This document shows positions 26,659 to 34,727 of a DNA stretch of 64,000 nucleotides, one piece after another. Numbering within the stretch: the stretch's first letter is position 1; each line of letters starts with the position of its first letter. Both the position numbers and the translations under genes were made by a program. The stretch covers positions 2,046,001 through 2,110,000 of the forward strand of contig NZ_CP074405.1 in assembly GCF_018388445.1 (NCBI RefSeq), given 5' to 3'. The notes under the pieces are model-generated. The model did not search any database and was not told the origin of the DNA. It saw nothing but the letters and a program-made list of their open reading frames with translations. Source of the DNA: Cellulomonas wangleii. Lineage in GTDB: Bacteria; Actinomycetota; Actinomycetes; Actinomycetales; Cellulomonadaceae.

Positions 26659-28119
26659 TCAGGCCCCGGCGAGGGGTCGGACCCGGATCCCGAACTCGCG
26701 GCGCAGCGCCCGCCGCGCCGCGAACCACCCGCCCAGGCCGTGCACCCCGGGCCCCGGCGGGGTGGCGGCGGAGCACAGGTAGACCCCGTCGGCACCGGCC
26801 GCGTACGGGTCCGCGGCGGCCGTGGGGCGGGCGATGATCTGCCGCAGGCTCACGGCACCGGCGGCGATGTCCCCGCCGACGTAGTTGGCGTTGTGGTCGG
26901 CCATCCGCGCCGCGGGGACGCACCGGGACGCGACGACGACGTCGCGGAAGCCCGGGGCGTAGCGCTCGATGTGGCGGGTGACCGCCTCCGTCACGTCGAC
27001 GTCGGACCCCGCCGGCACGTGCGCGTACGTCCACAGCGGTCGCAACCCGCCACGCACGCGGCCGGGGTCGACCGTGGCCGGGTCGCTGACCAGGCACATC
27101 GGCAGGTCGGCGTGGCGTCCGGCGTGCACCTCGGCCTCGGCGCGCGCCATCTGCGGGCGTGTACCGCCCACGTGGACGGTGCCGGCCCGGGCCACGTCGG
27201 GATGCTCCCAGGGCACCGGCCCGGACAGGACGAAGTCGACCTTGGCGGCGCCGTCCCCGTGCCGGTACCGCTCCAGCGCGCTGCGCCGCCCCGGTGCCAG
27301 CTCGTCACCGAGCACCTCGAGCAGGGTCCGGGGCGTCGTGTCGAACAGGACGCACCGGGCGTCCGGCAGGTCACGCCGGCTGCGCACCGGATGGTCCGCC
27401 ACGACGGTGCCGCCGTGGGCGAGCAGGTCGTCGACGAGGGCGGCGACGACCGCACCGGACCCGCCGCGGGGGATCGGCCACCCCTGTCCGGCGTGCGCGA
27501 GGGACGCCAGCAGCAGCGCGGTCCCGGCGGCGGCCGGACTGGGCAGGGGAGTGATGGCGTGCGCGGCGACACCGGTCAGCAGCGCGGGCGCGACCTCGTC
27601 GCGGAACCGCAGGCCCCACGCGGCCGAGCCCTGCTCGAGCACCCCGAGGCCGAACCGCGCGGCCGTGGCGACGCCGCGCGGGACCAGTCCCGTCGGGACG
27701 CTGCGCTTGTCACCCAGCGCCACGCGGACGACGTCGGACGCATGCCCGGACAGCGCACCCACGAGCGCACGCCACGCCGGCCCGTCCGCGCCCAGGCCCG
27801 CCACGGTGCGCTCCAGGTCGTGCCACGCCACACCGGCCCGGCCGCCGGGCAGCGGCTGGGCGTACGACGCCTCCGGGACGAGCAGCTCGACACGGCGCTC
27901 CAGGCCGATCGCCTGGAAGAAGGGTGACGCCCAGGCCATCGGGTGCACCGCGGAGCACACGTCGTGCACCAGACCGTCGGCCAGTCCCAGGTCCAGCGTG
28001 CGGGCACCGCCACCGACGGTCGGCTGCGCCTCGAGGACGGTGACGTCCAACCCGGCACGGGCCATCGTGACGGCCGCGGCCAGGCCGTTCGGGCCGGAGC
28101 CGACGACGGCGACATCCAC
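26659..28119 (-). CDS. FAD-dependent oxidoreductase (phytoene desaturase-like)
   Basis: 486 residues with the dinucleotide-binding start VDVAVVGSGPNGLAAAVTMA and the GG doublet VGGGARTLDL, and a C-terminal FAD motif GADGVYLCSAATPPGPGVHG. This matches the NAD(P)/FAD oxidoreductase group that includes carotenoid desaturase-like and PYROXD2-like proteins. The substrate is unknown and no carotenoid genes lie nearby. GTG at 28119 is required to keep the glycine-rich loop at the N-terminus. A palindrome lies about 150 bases upstream. Confidence 0.85.
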   Translation of the reverse strand: MDVAVVGSGPNGLAAAVTMARAGLDVTVLEAQPTVGGGARTLDLGLADGLVHDVCSAVHPMAWASPFFQAIGLERRVELLVPEASYAQPLPGGRAGVAWHDLERTVAGLGADGPAWRALVGALSGHASDVVRVALGDKRSVPTGLVPRGVATAARFGLGVLEQGSAAWGLRFRDEVAPALLTGVAAHAITPLPSPAAAGTALLLASLAHAGQGWPIPRGGSGAVVAALVDDLLAHGGTVVADHPVRSRRDLPDARCVLFDTTPRTLLEVLGDELAPGRRSALERYRHGDGAAKVDFVLSGPVPWEHPDVARAGTVHVGGTRPQMARAEAEVHAGRHADLPMCLVSDPATVDPGRVRGGLRPLWTYAHVPAGSDVDVTEAVTRHIERYAPGFRDVVVASRCVPAARMADHNANYVGGDIAAGAVSLRQIIARPTAAADPYAAGADGVYLCSAATPPGPGVHGLGGWFAARRALRREFGIRVRPLAGA

Positions 28120-28267
28120 GGTGAGCCCCTTCGGGTCGACGTCTGACCTCGCGATTCAACCATCCCGGGCAGCCGGTGCCACCGGAGGTGTCGTGCGGCG
28201 GCGGCGTGCAGACCGCGGCCGCCGCACGGTGTCGAACCGTGCGTGCGGGACGTGCGGGCAAACGCCG

Positions 28268-28281
28268 ATAATGTACATTAT
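28268..28281. promoter_or_regulatory. Perfect AT-rich palindrome, likely operator
   Basis: ATAATGTACATTAT is a perfect 14-base palindrome of twelve A/T and two G/C bases in a region above 70% GC. It lies 149 bases upstream of the FAD oxidoreductase gene and beyond the end of the GNAT gene. Its form suits a dimeric repressor (TetR, MarR or PadR type), none of which is encoded nearby. Confidence 0.5.
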
Positions 28282-28404
28282 GTCAGAACAGCCTGAGCGA
28301 GCGGTTTTCCACACCGCCTGCGCCCGCCGCGACGTCCCCCGCTGTCCGCTCGTCGCGGACCGCTCGGGTCGGCGTGGCCGTGCGTCAGCGCAGACGCTTC
28401 CCGG

Positions 28405-28929
28405 TCAGCGCCCGGCGAGTCCGAGGACGTCCGTGCGGCGGACGTACCGTTCCTCGGTGCGCTGCGGGTCACGCGGCAGCACCTGACGCTCACCCGTGCG
28501 CTCGAAGCCGGCGCGCACGTACAGGTCGACGGCCGACGCGTTGTCGTCCACGACCCACAGCGAGACGGTCCGGGCCGAGTCGGCGGCACCGGCGCGCACC
28601 ACGGCGTCGAGCAACGACCAGCCGATCCCGCGCCGACGCACCTCGGGCGCGACCCACAGCGACACCACGTGCCGGTCGTCGTCCGGTGAGCCCGGCTCCT
28701 GCACCAGCGACACCAGGCCGCGCGGCGTGCCCTGCTCGTCCAGCGCGACCCACGTCGAGCTCGTGCGCAGTCGCATGCGCCAGTGCGACTCGGCGAACAG
28801 CTCCTCGCGGGCCAGCGACGACCCGAACGCGTCGGGCGACTCGCGCAGCGCCCGCAGCCGGATGTCACGCACGGTCGGCCAGTCGTCCTCGTCGACGCGT
28901 CGGATCAGCACGCCGTCAGCATGCCCCAT
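28405..28929 (-). CDS. GNAT-family N-acetyltransferase
   Basis: 174-residue acetyl-CoA-dependent acyltransferase. The fold is clear: N-terminal IRRVDEDDWPTVRDIRLRAL, the strand VVSLWVAPEVRRRGIGWSLL with the acetyl-CoA pyrophosphate loop RRRGIG, and SLWVVDDNASAVDLYVRAGF. The acceptor is unknown. ATG at 28929 is used. It is followed by a gap containing the palindrome, and preceded by a small acidic protein gene on the same strand. Confidence 0.9.
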   Translation of the reverse strand: MGHADGVLIRRVDEDDWPTVRDIRLRALRESPDAFGSSLAREELFAESHWRMRLRTSSTWVALDEQGTPRGLVSLVQEPGSPDDDRHVVSLWVAPEVRRRGIGWSLLDAVVRAGAADSARTVSLWVVDDNASAVDLYVRAGFERTGERQVLPRDPQRTEERYVRRTDVLGLAGR

Positions 28930-28956
28930 CCGCAGGGCACCGGTGTCGAGGCGCGC

Positions 28957-29145
28957 TCAACCGACCTCGCGTGCCGTCGGCTCGTCCGGGTCCGCGGGCA
29001 CCGCCTGGCGTGCCCCGTCTCCCCCGTGGCCGGCCGCGTCCGGGACGGCCCGGGCGGCGTCGGCGACCTCCTCCTCGGGACGCGGCGGGATCGTCTCGTC
29101 GTACTCCAGCTCGGGCACCTGCGTGTCGTCGAACGACTCGGTCAT
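28957..29145 (-). CDS. Small acidic protein
   Basis: 62 residues, very rich in Asp, Glu, Pro and Ala (TESFDDTQVPELEYDETIPP), with no membrane segment; probably disordered. A strong ribosome site AAGGAG lies eight bases before the ATG, which makes it likely to be real despite its size. It ends 27 bases before the GNAT start and may be cotranscribed with it. Function unknown. Confidence 0.65.
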   Translation of the reverse strand: MTESFDDTQVPELEYDETIPPRPEEEVADAARAVPDAAGHGGDGARQAVPADPDEPTAREVG

Positions 29146-29391
29146 GTCGGTCTCCTTCCGGCGGCGCCCACGCTAACCGGGCATGCCCGACCCGGCGAGG
29201 CGAGGGCTCCCCTCCCCTGCCGCCGTACCGCGGGGGAAGCCACCGCGGCGGGGCCGGTCCCCGACGGAACCAGGCATCCGGTGTCAGACCACCGCACAAC
29301 CACCGACCCGGCAGCGTGCGCACCCACCTGCGTGGCCGCGTGTCGGGCAGGGGTTTCGTGACGGGCGACGCGTCCGACTACGGTGGGCGCC

Positions 29392-30156
29392 GTGCTCGTC
29401 CTCGGTGTGTGCAGCCTCAAGGGTGGAGTGGGTAAGACCTCCGTGACGCTGGGGCTCGCCTCGGCGGCTCTCGAACGGGGTCTGCGCACCCTCGTCGTCG
29501 ACCTCGACCCCCAGGGCGACTCCACGATGGCGCTGGGGACGGCGGCCGCACAGGGCGACGTCGCGTCGGTGCTCGACGCACCGTCCGCGCAGACCGTGGC
29601 GGCGGCGACGGCCCCGTCGTCGTGGGCCGACCACGGGCTCGACGTCCTGGTCGGCTCCGAGCGGTCCGTCATGCACGACCGCGTCGACGACGCCGATGCC
29701 GACCGGCTGCGCTACGCGCTGTCCTGGGTCGCCGGGTACGACCTCGTCCTCATCGACTGCCCGCCGTCGCTCGGCGGGCTCACGCGCACCGGCCTGACGG
29801 CGTGCGACCGTGCCGTGGTGGTCACCGAGCCCGGTCTGTTCGCCGTCATGGCGGTCGGCCGCGCGATGCGGACCATCGACGAGCTGCGCCGCGGGCCGGC
29901 GCCGTCGCTGCAGCCGCTCGGCATCGCGGTCAACCGCGTGCGGGCGCGCTCGGTCGAGCAGGCCTACCGCCTGCAGGAGCTCCAGACGCTCTACGGACCG
30001 CTGGTGCTGACACCGAGCATCCCCGAACGCGCTGCGCTGCAGCAGGCACAGGGCGCCGCGCAGCCGGTGCACGTGTGGCCCGGCGCCGCGGCGGCCGAGC
30101 TGGCCGACGTGTTCGACCAGCTCCTCGACCGGGCCCTGCGGGCACCGCGTCGCTGA
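29392..30156 (+). CDS. ParA-family ATPase
   Basis: 254-residue MinD/ParA-type ATPase. The deviant Walker A KGGVGKTS starts near residue 9, the DPQGDST segment follows, and Walker B is LVLIDCPPSLG. No N-terminal DNA-binding extension and no parB next to it, so it is an orphan member; such genes are often near chromosome-organisation genes in actinobacteria. GTG at 29392 is preferred over 29383 because TACGGT (29379-29384) is a -10 box seven bases ahead. Confidence 0.88.
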   Translation: MLVLGVCSLKGGVGKTSVTLGLASAALERGLRTLVVDLDPQGDSTMALGTAAAQGDVASVLDAPSAQTVAAATAPSSWADHGLDVLVGSERSVMHDRVDDADADRLRYALSWVAGYDLVLIDCPPSLGGLTRTGLTACDRAVVVTEPGLFAVMAVGRAMRTIDELRRGPAPSLQPLGIAVNRVRARSVEQAYRLQELQTLYGPLVLTPSIPERAALQQAQGAAQPVHVWPGAAAAELADVFDQLLDRALRAPRR

Positions 30157-30343
30157 CGGGCACGACCGCTCCCCCGCTGCCCGACCCCGCCGGCTCCCCC
30201 GCGGCGACGCCCGGCCCAGCGCACCAGAGGCAGCCATGTGCTGTCGCACGCAGGCCACGCAGCCACCGGACGGTGCCGGCGAGCGACCAGACGCGGACGG
30301 ACCTCCGCGACAACGCGACGGTCCGCGCGGTGCGGCGGACGGG

Positions 30344-30925
30344 TCAGCCGGCGGTGCGGGCCCGGCGACGCTGGGCGAGCTCGTCGTGGCCCGTGGCGGC
30401 GGGGGCGTCGTCGTCCGCGCGCTCACGCGGGAGCTCGGCGAGCGTGCCCTCGACCTCGCGCCAGACACGACCCACGGCGATGCCGAACACGCCCTGACCG
30501 CCCTGGACGAGGTCGATGACCTCGTCGGCCGACGTGCACTCGTACACGCTCGCGCCGTCGGACATCAGGGTGATCTGCGCCAGGTCCTCGACGCCGCGCT
30601 CGCGCAGGTGGCCCACCGCCGCGCGGATCTGCTGCAGGGACACGCCCGTGTCGAGCAGCCGCTTGACGACCTTGAGCACGAGGATGTCGCGGAACGAGTA
30701 GAGCCGCTGCGTGCCGGACCCCGTCGCGGGGCGGACCGACGGCTCCACGAGCCCGGTGCGCGCCCAGTAGTCGAGCTGGCGGTACGTGATGCCGGCGGCA
30801 CGGCAGGCCGTCGGCCCGCGGTACCCGGTCGTCACGTCGAGGTCGGGCAGGTCGTCGTCGAACAGCAGGCCCTGCGCGTGCTGAGGGACAGCGCCGGTGT
30901 CGTCGGCACTCTCGTTGCGGATCAC
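30344..30925 (-). CDS. MerR-family regulator (Rv1830-like)
   Basis: 193 residues with a MerR HTH: GYRGPTACRAAGITYRQLDY, then TQRLYSFRDILVLKVVKRLL and a dimer helix. No cysteine effector motif of metal-sensing MerR proteins is present. The C-terminal part (CTSADEVIDLVQGGQGVFGIAVG) resembles the Mycobacterium Rv1830 type, and the gene order to its right supports that. GTG at 30925 follows GGGAGGG. Targets are unknown. Confidence 0.85.
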   Translation of the reverse strand: MIRNESADDTGAVPQHAQGLLFDDDLPDLDVTTGYRGPTACRAAGITYRQLDYWARTGLVEPSVRPATGSGTQRLYSFRDILVLKVVKRLLDTGVSLQQIRAAVGHLRERGVEDLAQITLMSDGASVYECTSADEVIDLVQGGQGVFGIAVGRVWREVEGTLAELPRERADDDAPAATGHDELAQRRRARTAG

Positions 30926-31081
30926 GGGGCCCTCCCTCGGCGGCGCCCGAGGGCGTCCGCGCTGTACTGGTACGTCGGCAACGCTAGGCCCGGCATGACG
31001 GGGGCGCAACGAACGCCCCCGGCGTGTCGGTGTCGATCGCCTCACCTTCAGGTCGACGTCGAAGGTCACCACCCGGACGGC

Positions 31082-31606
31082 TCAACCGCCCCGCGCCCCG
31101 CCCTCCGGGCCGGGATCAGGGCCGATCTCGAAGTCCTCGGCCGAGACGTGGTCCAGGAACTCCCGGAACTGCGCCATGTCCTCCTCGCTGGCCGCCGGCC
31201 GGATCTCCACGCCGGCCAGGGCGACCACCTCCGCCGAGCACAGCACGTCGCAGCCGAACCGCAGTGCCACCGCGATCGCATCGGACGCACGCGCGTCCAC
31301 GTGCCGACCCGACGACAGCACGAGCGCCGCGTGGAACACGCCGTCCTCGAGCCGGTTGATCTCCACGTGGTCGACCGGGGCACCCGCCGCCACCAGCGCG
31401 TCGCGCAGCAGGTCGTGCGTCATCGGCCGTGGGGGCACGATCCCGGCCTGGGCCGACGCGATCGCCGACGCCTCCGCCGGCCCGATGAGGATGGGGACGA
31501 GCAGCGCGGCGTCGGGGTCCAGGAGCAGCACGACGATCTCGTCGTCGGCCAGGTGCGTACGCACGCCGACGACCTCGACCGGCACCATCTCGGGTTCCAC
31601 GCCCAC
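31082..31606 (-). CDS. DUF151 bifunctional nuclease-like protein
   Basis: 174 residues of the DUF151/BFN family (VEVVGVRTHLADDEIVVLLLD, LVPILIGPAEASAIASAQAG, RPMTHDLLRDAL, DARASDAIAVALRFG). Plant relatives have been reported to have nuclease activity, but the bacterial role is unclear. It matches Rv1829 in position, between two MerR genes. The GTG at 31606 lies seven bases after a minus-strand TAGCGT (complement of 31614-31619), implying a leaderless message. Confidence 0.88.
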   Translation of the reverse strand: MGVEPEMVPVEVVGVRTHLADDEIVVLLLDPDAALLVPILIGPAEASAIASAQAGIVPPRPMTHDLLRDALVAAGAPVDHVEINRLEDGVFHAALVLSSGRHVDARASDAIAVALRFGCDVLCSAEVVALAGVEIRPAASEEDMAQFREFLDHVSAEDFEIGPDPGPEGGARGG

Positions 31607-31693
31607 GACCCCCACGCTACGTCGCGCAGGGCGCGACGTCTGCCCGGGAGCGGAACAGGGGTGGCGCCCGCGGTCACACGGACGCGGGGAGGC

Positions 31694-32467
31694 TCAGGGC
31701 GCCATCTCGTGGACCGAGGAGCGCACCAGGGCGGTGTGCATGCGGGCGCACAGCTCCCCCACCTCGGCGGCGAGCGTGCCCGCCCGCGCGCGCGCCGACA
31801 CGCTGCGCTGACCGCGCCACGGGGCGACGACCTGGTCCACGAGGTCGGCCTGGCGGTCCGCCGCCGCACGGAACGTGCGCAGGTGGCGCGGGTCGATGCC
31901 GTGGTCCGCCAACGCGGCGGCCACCGCGACGACCTCGCGCGCCCACGGGTCGAACACGCCGCGGGGGCCGGGCCGCAGGACGCCCTGGGTGACCAGGTCG
32001 GCGACGAGCTCGGCGTCGACGCCGGCCTCCTGGGCCAGCCGCTCCGCCGTGAGCCGGGTGGTGTCCGGCACGACCCCGTCACGCGTCGCGAGCCGTGCGC
32101 GCGCGGGTGGCTCGGCGTCCTCACCCGCGTCGAGGGCCGCCAGCCGCTCCCCGATGACCTTCAGCGGCATGTACCGGTCGCGCTGCTGACGCAGCACGAA
32201 GCGCAGCCGCTCGACGTCCGCCGGGGAGTACTGCCGGTACCCCGCGGGCGTCCGCACCGGCGCGACCAGTCCCTGCTCCTCGAGGAACCGGAGCTTGGAC
32301 GTGGTGACCGTCGGGAACTCGATGTGCAGCGCGGCCAGGACGTCGGAGATGCGCATCGAGGCACGCCGCGAGATCCCGCGCGGCCACGGCTCGACGGCCA
32401 GGTCCCCGTCCTCGACGTCGCCCTCCTGCTCGAGGGCAGCGCTCACAGCGCGGTCAGGACGCGTCAC
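31694..32467 (-). CDS. MerR-family regulator (Rv1828-like)
   Basis: 257 residues: MerR HTH (ISDVLAALHIEFPTVTTSKLR, then GYRQYSPADVERLRFVLRQQ) and a larger C-terminal helical domain with QEAGVDAELVADLVTQGVL. It corresponds to Mycobacterium Rv1828, whose partner gene is garA. The GTG at 32467 overlaps the garA stop by 14 bases; a GTG at 32446 is an equally possible start and would give 250 residues. Ligand and targets are unknown. Confidence 0.85.
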   Translation of the reverse strand: MTRPDRAVSAALEQEGDVEDGDLAVEPWPRGISRRASMRISDVLAALHIEFPTVTTSKLRFLEEQGLVAPVRTPAGYRQYSPADVERLRFVLRQQRDRYMPLKVIGERLAALDAGEDAEPPARARLATRDGVVPDTTRLTAERLAQEAGVDAELVADLVTQGVLRPGPRGVFDPWAREVVAVAAALADHGIDPRHLRTFRAAADRQADLVDQVVAPWRGQRSVSARARAGTLAAEVGELCARMHTALVRSSVHEMAP

Positions 32468-32924
32468 GATGGGGGCTGGGGTGGAACGTCATCCGGTACT
32501 TGCCGATCTGCACCTCGTCCCCGGGGCGCAGCACGGCCGCGTCGATCCGCTCGCGGTTGACGTACGTGCCGTTCAGGGAGCCGATGTCCCGCACGACGAA
32601 CTGGTTCCCGTCGCGCACGAACTCCGCGTGCTTGCGCGACACCGTCACGTCGTCGAGGAAGATGTCGGCGCTCGTGCTACGGCCGGCGGTGGTCCGCTCG
32701 GCGTCGAGCAGGAACCGTGCACCGGCGCTCGGGCCGCGCTGCATCAGGAGCAGGGCCGAGGTGGGAGGCAGCGCCTGGACCGCCGCGGCCTCGTCGGACG
32801 TCAGCCCGACCGGAGGCGCCTCGGTGTCGGCCGGGTCCAGCGAGCCGAAGCTGACCGTCGTGTCCGGGCCGTCGCCCCGGTAGGCGGGGAGCCCGCCACC
32901 CGGCGCCCGTCGATCGTCGCTCAT
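32454..32924 (-). CDS. garA: FHA-domain regulator GarA (OdhI)
   Basis: FHA-domain protein that in mycobacteria and corynebacteria controls 2-oxoglutarate dehydrogenase and glutamate metabolism, switched by phosphorylation of an N-terminal threonine motif. The 156-residue protein has that motif as PDTTVSFGS near residues 22-30, and a complete FHA domain (ERTTAGRSTSADIFLDDVTV, SRKHAEF, GSLNGTYVNRERID). Ser/Thr kinases PknB/PknG are the known modifiers elsewhere. ATG at 32924 has GGAGG five bases upstream. TAGGGT on the minus strand (near 33002-32997) is a probable -10. Confidence 0.92.
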   Translation of the reverse strand: MSDDRRAPGGGLPAYRGDGPDTTVSFGSLDPADTEAPPVGLTSDEAAAVQALPPTSALLLMQRGPSAGARFLLDAERTTAGRSTSADIFLDDVTVSRKHAEFVRDGNQFVVRDIGSLNGTYVNRERIDAAVLRPGDEVQIGKYRMTFHPSPHRDAS

Positions 32925-33111
32925 GCGCACCTCCCGTGTCGGTCGCGGGCACCCGTGCGAGCGCGCTCGCCGTCGACCCAGCCTTGCCCACTCACCCTAT
33001 GCGGTCACGGCGCGAGTGCGCAGCACACCGGCACCGCCGGTCGGGTGACGATCACCCCCGGGGACGCGGTGGAGGGCGCGACGCACCGCCAGGGGGGGCG
33101 GCGCGCGACCG

Positions 33112-34398
33112 TCATCCCTCGTCGGTGTCCGGCGTGGCGTGGACCGGGTCGGGCAGCTCGCGGACGGCCTCGACGTCCACGCGGTCGGCCTTCTCGACGG
33201 TGCCCCGCCCACCGTCGCTGCGCACCCGCGCCAGCGCGCCACCAGGGATCTCGAGCGCCGGCGCGATCGTGTCCGGATCACCGATCACCGTCCAGCGGAA
33301 CGGCGAGGTGATGACGGTGCCGTCGACCTCGATCGCGCCGCGGACGCCGGTCACCGCGGTGCTCGCCGTGATCCGCTGCCCGTTGAGCTCCATCGCCTCC
33401 GCGCCCGCGTTGCGCAGCTCCTCGAGCACGTGGAGCAGGGTGGTGGGGCGGATCTCGCCGTCCGGCTCCGTCAGCGTGATCCGCACTCCGGGACCCGTGG
33501 CGGGCAGGCGACCCGTGAGGATCCCCTGCATCGCGGCCGTGCGTCGAGCGGCATCCAGCGCGGCCTGCTGGCGGTCCGACCCGGACAGCAGCTCGTCCCG
33601 TTCGCGCTGCAGGTCACGGGACTCCTGCTCGAGCTCGTCGGTGCGGGTGGTGGTCTCGTCGAGCAGCCGCACCAGGTCGTTCTGCCGCAGCGCGCCCAGC
33701 TGCGTGTCCGTGGTCTGGCGCACCTGCACCACGAGCGCGAAGCCCAGCAGGGCGCACAGGCCCGCCGTGATGAGCTGGCCCTGCGTGGTGCGCGGACGCA
33801 TGGCGTGACCGAGGCGAGCCCAGCCCGACCGCGGGGGCCGCGCACCCACGGCTCCCCCGCGCGCGTCGTCGACGGTCGCGCCCGCGGGCGGGGCGGCCGA
33901 CGTGCCGGCGTCGGCGGGGGCAGCGGCCTCCGCTGCCCTGGTCCGGGCGTCCGTCGCGGGTGGCAGGTGCGGGGCGTCGGAGGTCCCGGGCGCACCTTCC
34001 CCGAGTGCGCCCTCCCCCTGCCCGTCGGGACCGTGGCCGTCGGTACCCGGCTCGTCGGGGACGGGCTCGTCGGTACCCGGCTCGTCGGGGACGGGCTCGT
34101 CGGTACCCGGCTCGTCGGGGACGGGCTCGTCGGTACCCGGCTCGTCGAGGACTACCGGATCCTGACCCGAGGCGTCCTGACCCGGCGCGGCCAGCGGCGT
34201 CGGAGCGGCCAGCGGCGGCGGCGTGCCGGTCGCGTCGGACGGACCGAGGTCGCCCAGCCCGAGCGGGTCCCTCGGGTCGATGACGGGACCGTCGTCGCAC
34301 AGGTCGTCGTCACGCGTCCCGCCGTCACGCACCGGGACCTGACCTGCCTCGTCCGCGGACCCGGCGTCCTGCGGCCGGTCGGGCTCGGCGCCGGTCAT
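33112..34398 (-). CDS. DUF881 family protein with repeat-rich N-terminus
   Basis: 428 residues. The first 180 are disordered and acidic, with ten-residue tandem repeats (DEPGTDEPVP, three copies and part of a fourth). A membrane segment follows (QLITAGLCALLGFALVVQV), then a coiled coil (LLDETTTRTDELEQESRDLQ) and the extracytoplasmic DUF881 domain (GVRITLTEPDGEIRPTTLLH to the end). DUF881 proteins are linked by position with DUF1290 and are suspected to act near cell division. Start at 34398 overlaps the DUF1290 stop (ATGA). Confidence 0.85.
   Translation of the reverse strand: MTGAEPDRPQDAGSADEAGQVPVRDGGTRDDDLCDDGPVIDPRDPLGLGDLGPSDATGTPPPLAAPTPLAAPGQDASGQDPVVLDEPGTDEPVPDEPGTDEPVPDEPGTDEPVPDEPGTDGHGPDGQGEGALGEGAPGTSDAPHLPPATDARTRAAEAAAPADAGTSAAPPAGATVDDARGGAVGARPPRSGWARLGHAMRPRTTQGQLITAGLCALLGFALVVQVRQTTDTQLGALRQNDLVRLLDETTTRTDELEQESRDLQRERDELLSGSDRQQAALDAARRTAAMQGILTGRLPATGPGVRITLTEPDGEIRPTTLLHVLEELRNAGAEAMELNGQRITASTAVTGVRGAIEVDGTVITSPFRWTVIGDPDTIAPALEIPGGALARVRSDGGRGTVEKADRVDVEAVRELPDPVHATPDTDEG
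34041..34147. repeat. 30-base tandem repeat inside the DUF881 gene
   Basis: Three exact copies of a 30-base unit beginning CGGTACCCGGCTCGTCGGGG at 34041, 34071 and 34101, plus 17 bases of a fourth. The unit keeps frame and encodes DEPGTDEPVP on the minus strand. Exact copies suggest recent expansion and length variation among strains. Confidence 0.95.
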
Positions 34399-34727
34399 GC
34401 CTTGAACAGGTGCCGGCGGATCGACGCGGCGTTGGAGAAGATGCGGATGCCGAGCACCACGATGACGGCCGTGGTCATCTGCGAGCCCACGCCGAGCTGG
34501 TCACCGAGGAAGACGATGAGTGCGGCCACCACCACGTTCGAGAGGAACGAGGTGAGGAACACCCGCTCGTCGAAGATCCCGTCGAGGTAGGCACGCAGGC
34601 CGCCGAACAGCGCGTCGAGCGCCGCGACGACCGCGATCGGCAGGTACGGCTGGAGGTTCGCCGGCACGGTCGGCTCGATGAGGAGCCCCGCGACGACGCC
34701 GAGCACGAGCCCGATCACCGCGATCAC
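34395..34727 (-). CDS. DUF1290 small membrane protein (Sbp-like)
   Basis: 110 residues with three membrane helices (IAVIGLVLGVVAGLLI, YLPIAVVAALDALFGGL, FLSNVVVAALIVFLGDQL). It matches the DUF1290/small basic protein family (Rv1824, Bacillus Sbp), found next to division genes in Gram-positives. It overlaps the DUF881 genes on both sides by four bases, so all three are translationally coupled and may form a complex; that is inference from order. Confidence 0.9.
   Translation of the reverse strand: MIAVIGLVLGVVAGLLIEPTVPANLQPYLPIAVVAALDALFGGLRAYLDGIFDERVFLTSFLSNVVVAALIVFLGDQLGVGSQMTTAVIVVLGIRIFSNAASIRRHLFKA

Noticed and set aside
28271..28486. Small plus-strand frame beginning at the ATG inside the palindrome
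   Set aside because: No ribosome site, no similarity, arginine-rich shadow codon use, and it overlaps the end of the GNAT gene.
30157..30343. Possible small gene between parA and the MerR gene
   Set aside because: An ATG at 30236 opens a long plus-strand frame, but it is antisense to the MerR genes and has low-complexity content; nothing else was seen.
32925..33111. Remnant of gcvH between garA and DUF881
   Set aside because: No frame or motif of the lipoyl protein (such as the lysine loop) could be found on either strand.
34041..34147. Tandem repeats as a possible CRISPR
   Set aside because: No unique spacers; the copies are contiguous, in frame, and encode a protein repeat. The same holds for the GH6 linker repeat at 44497-44613.
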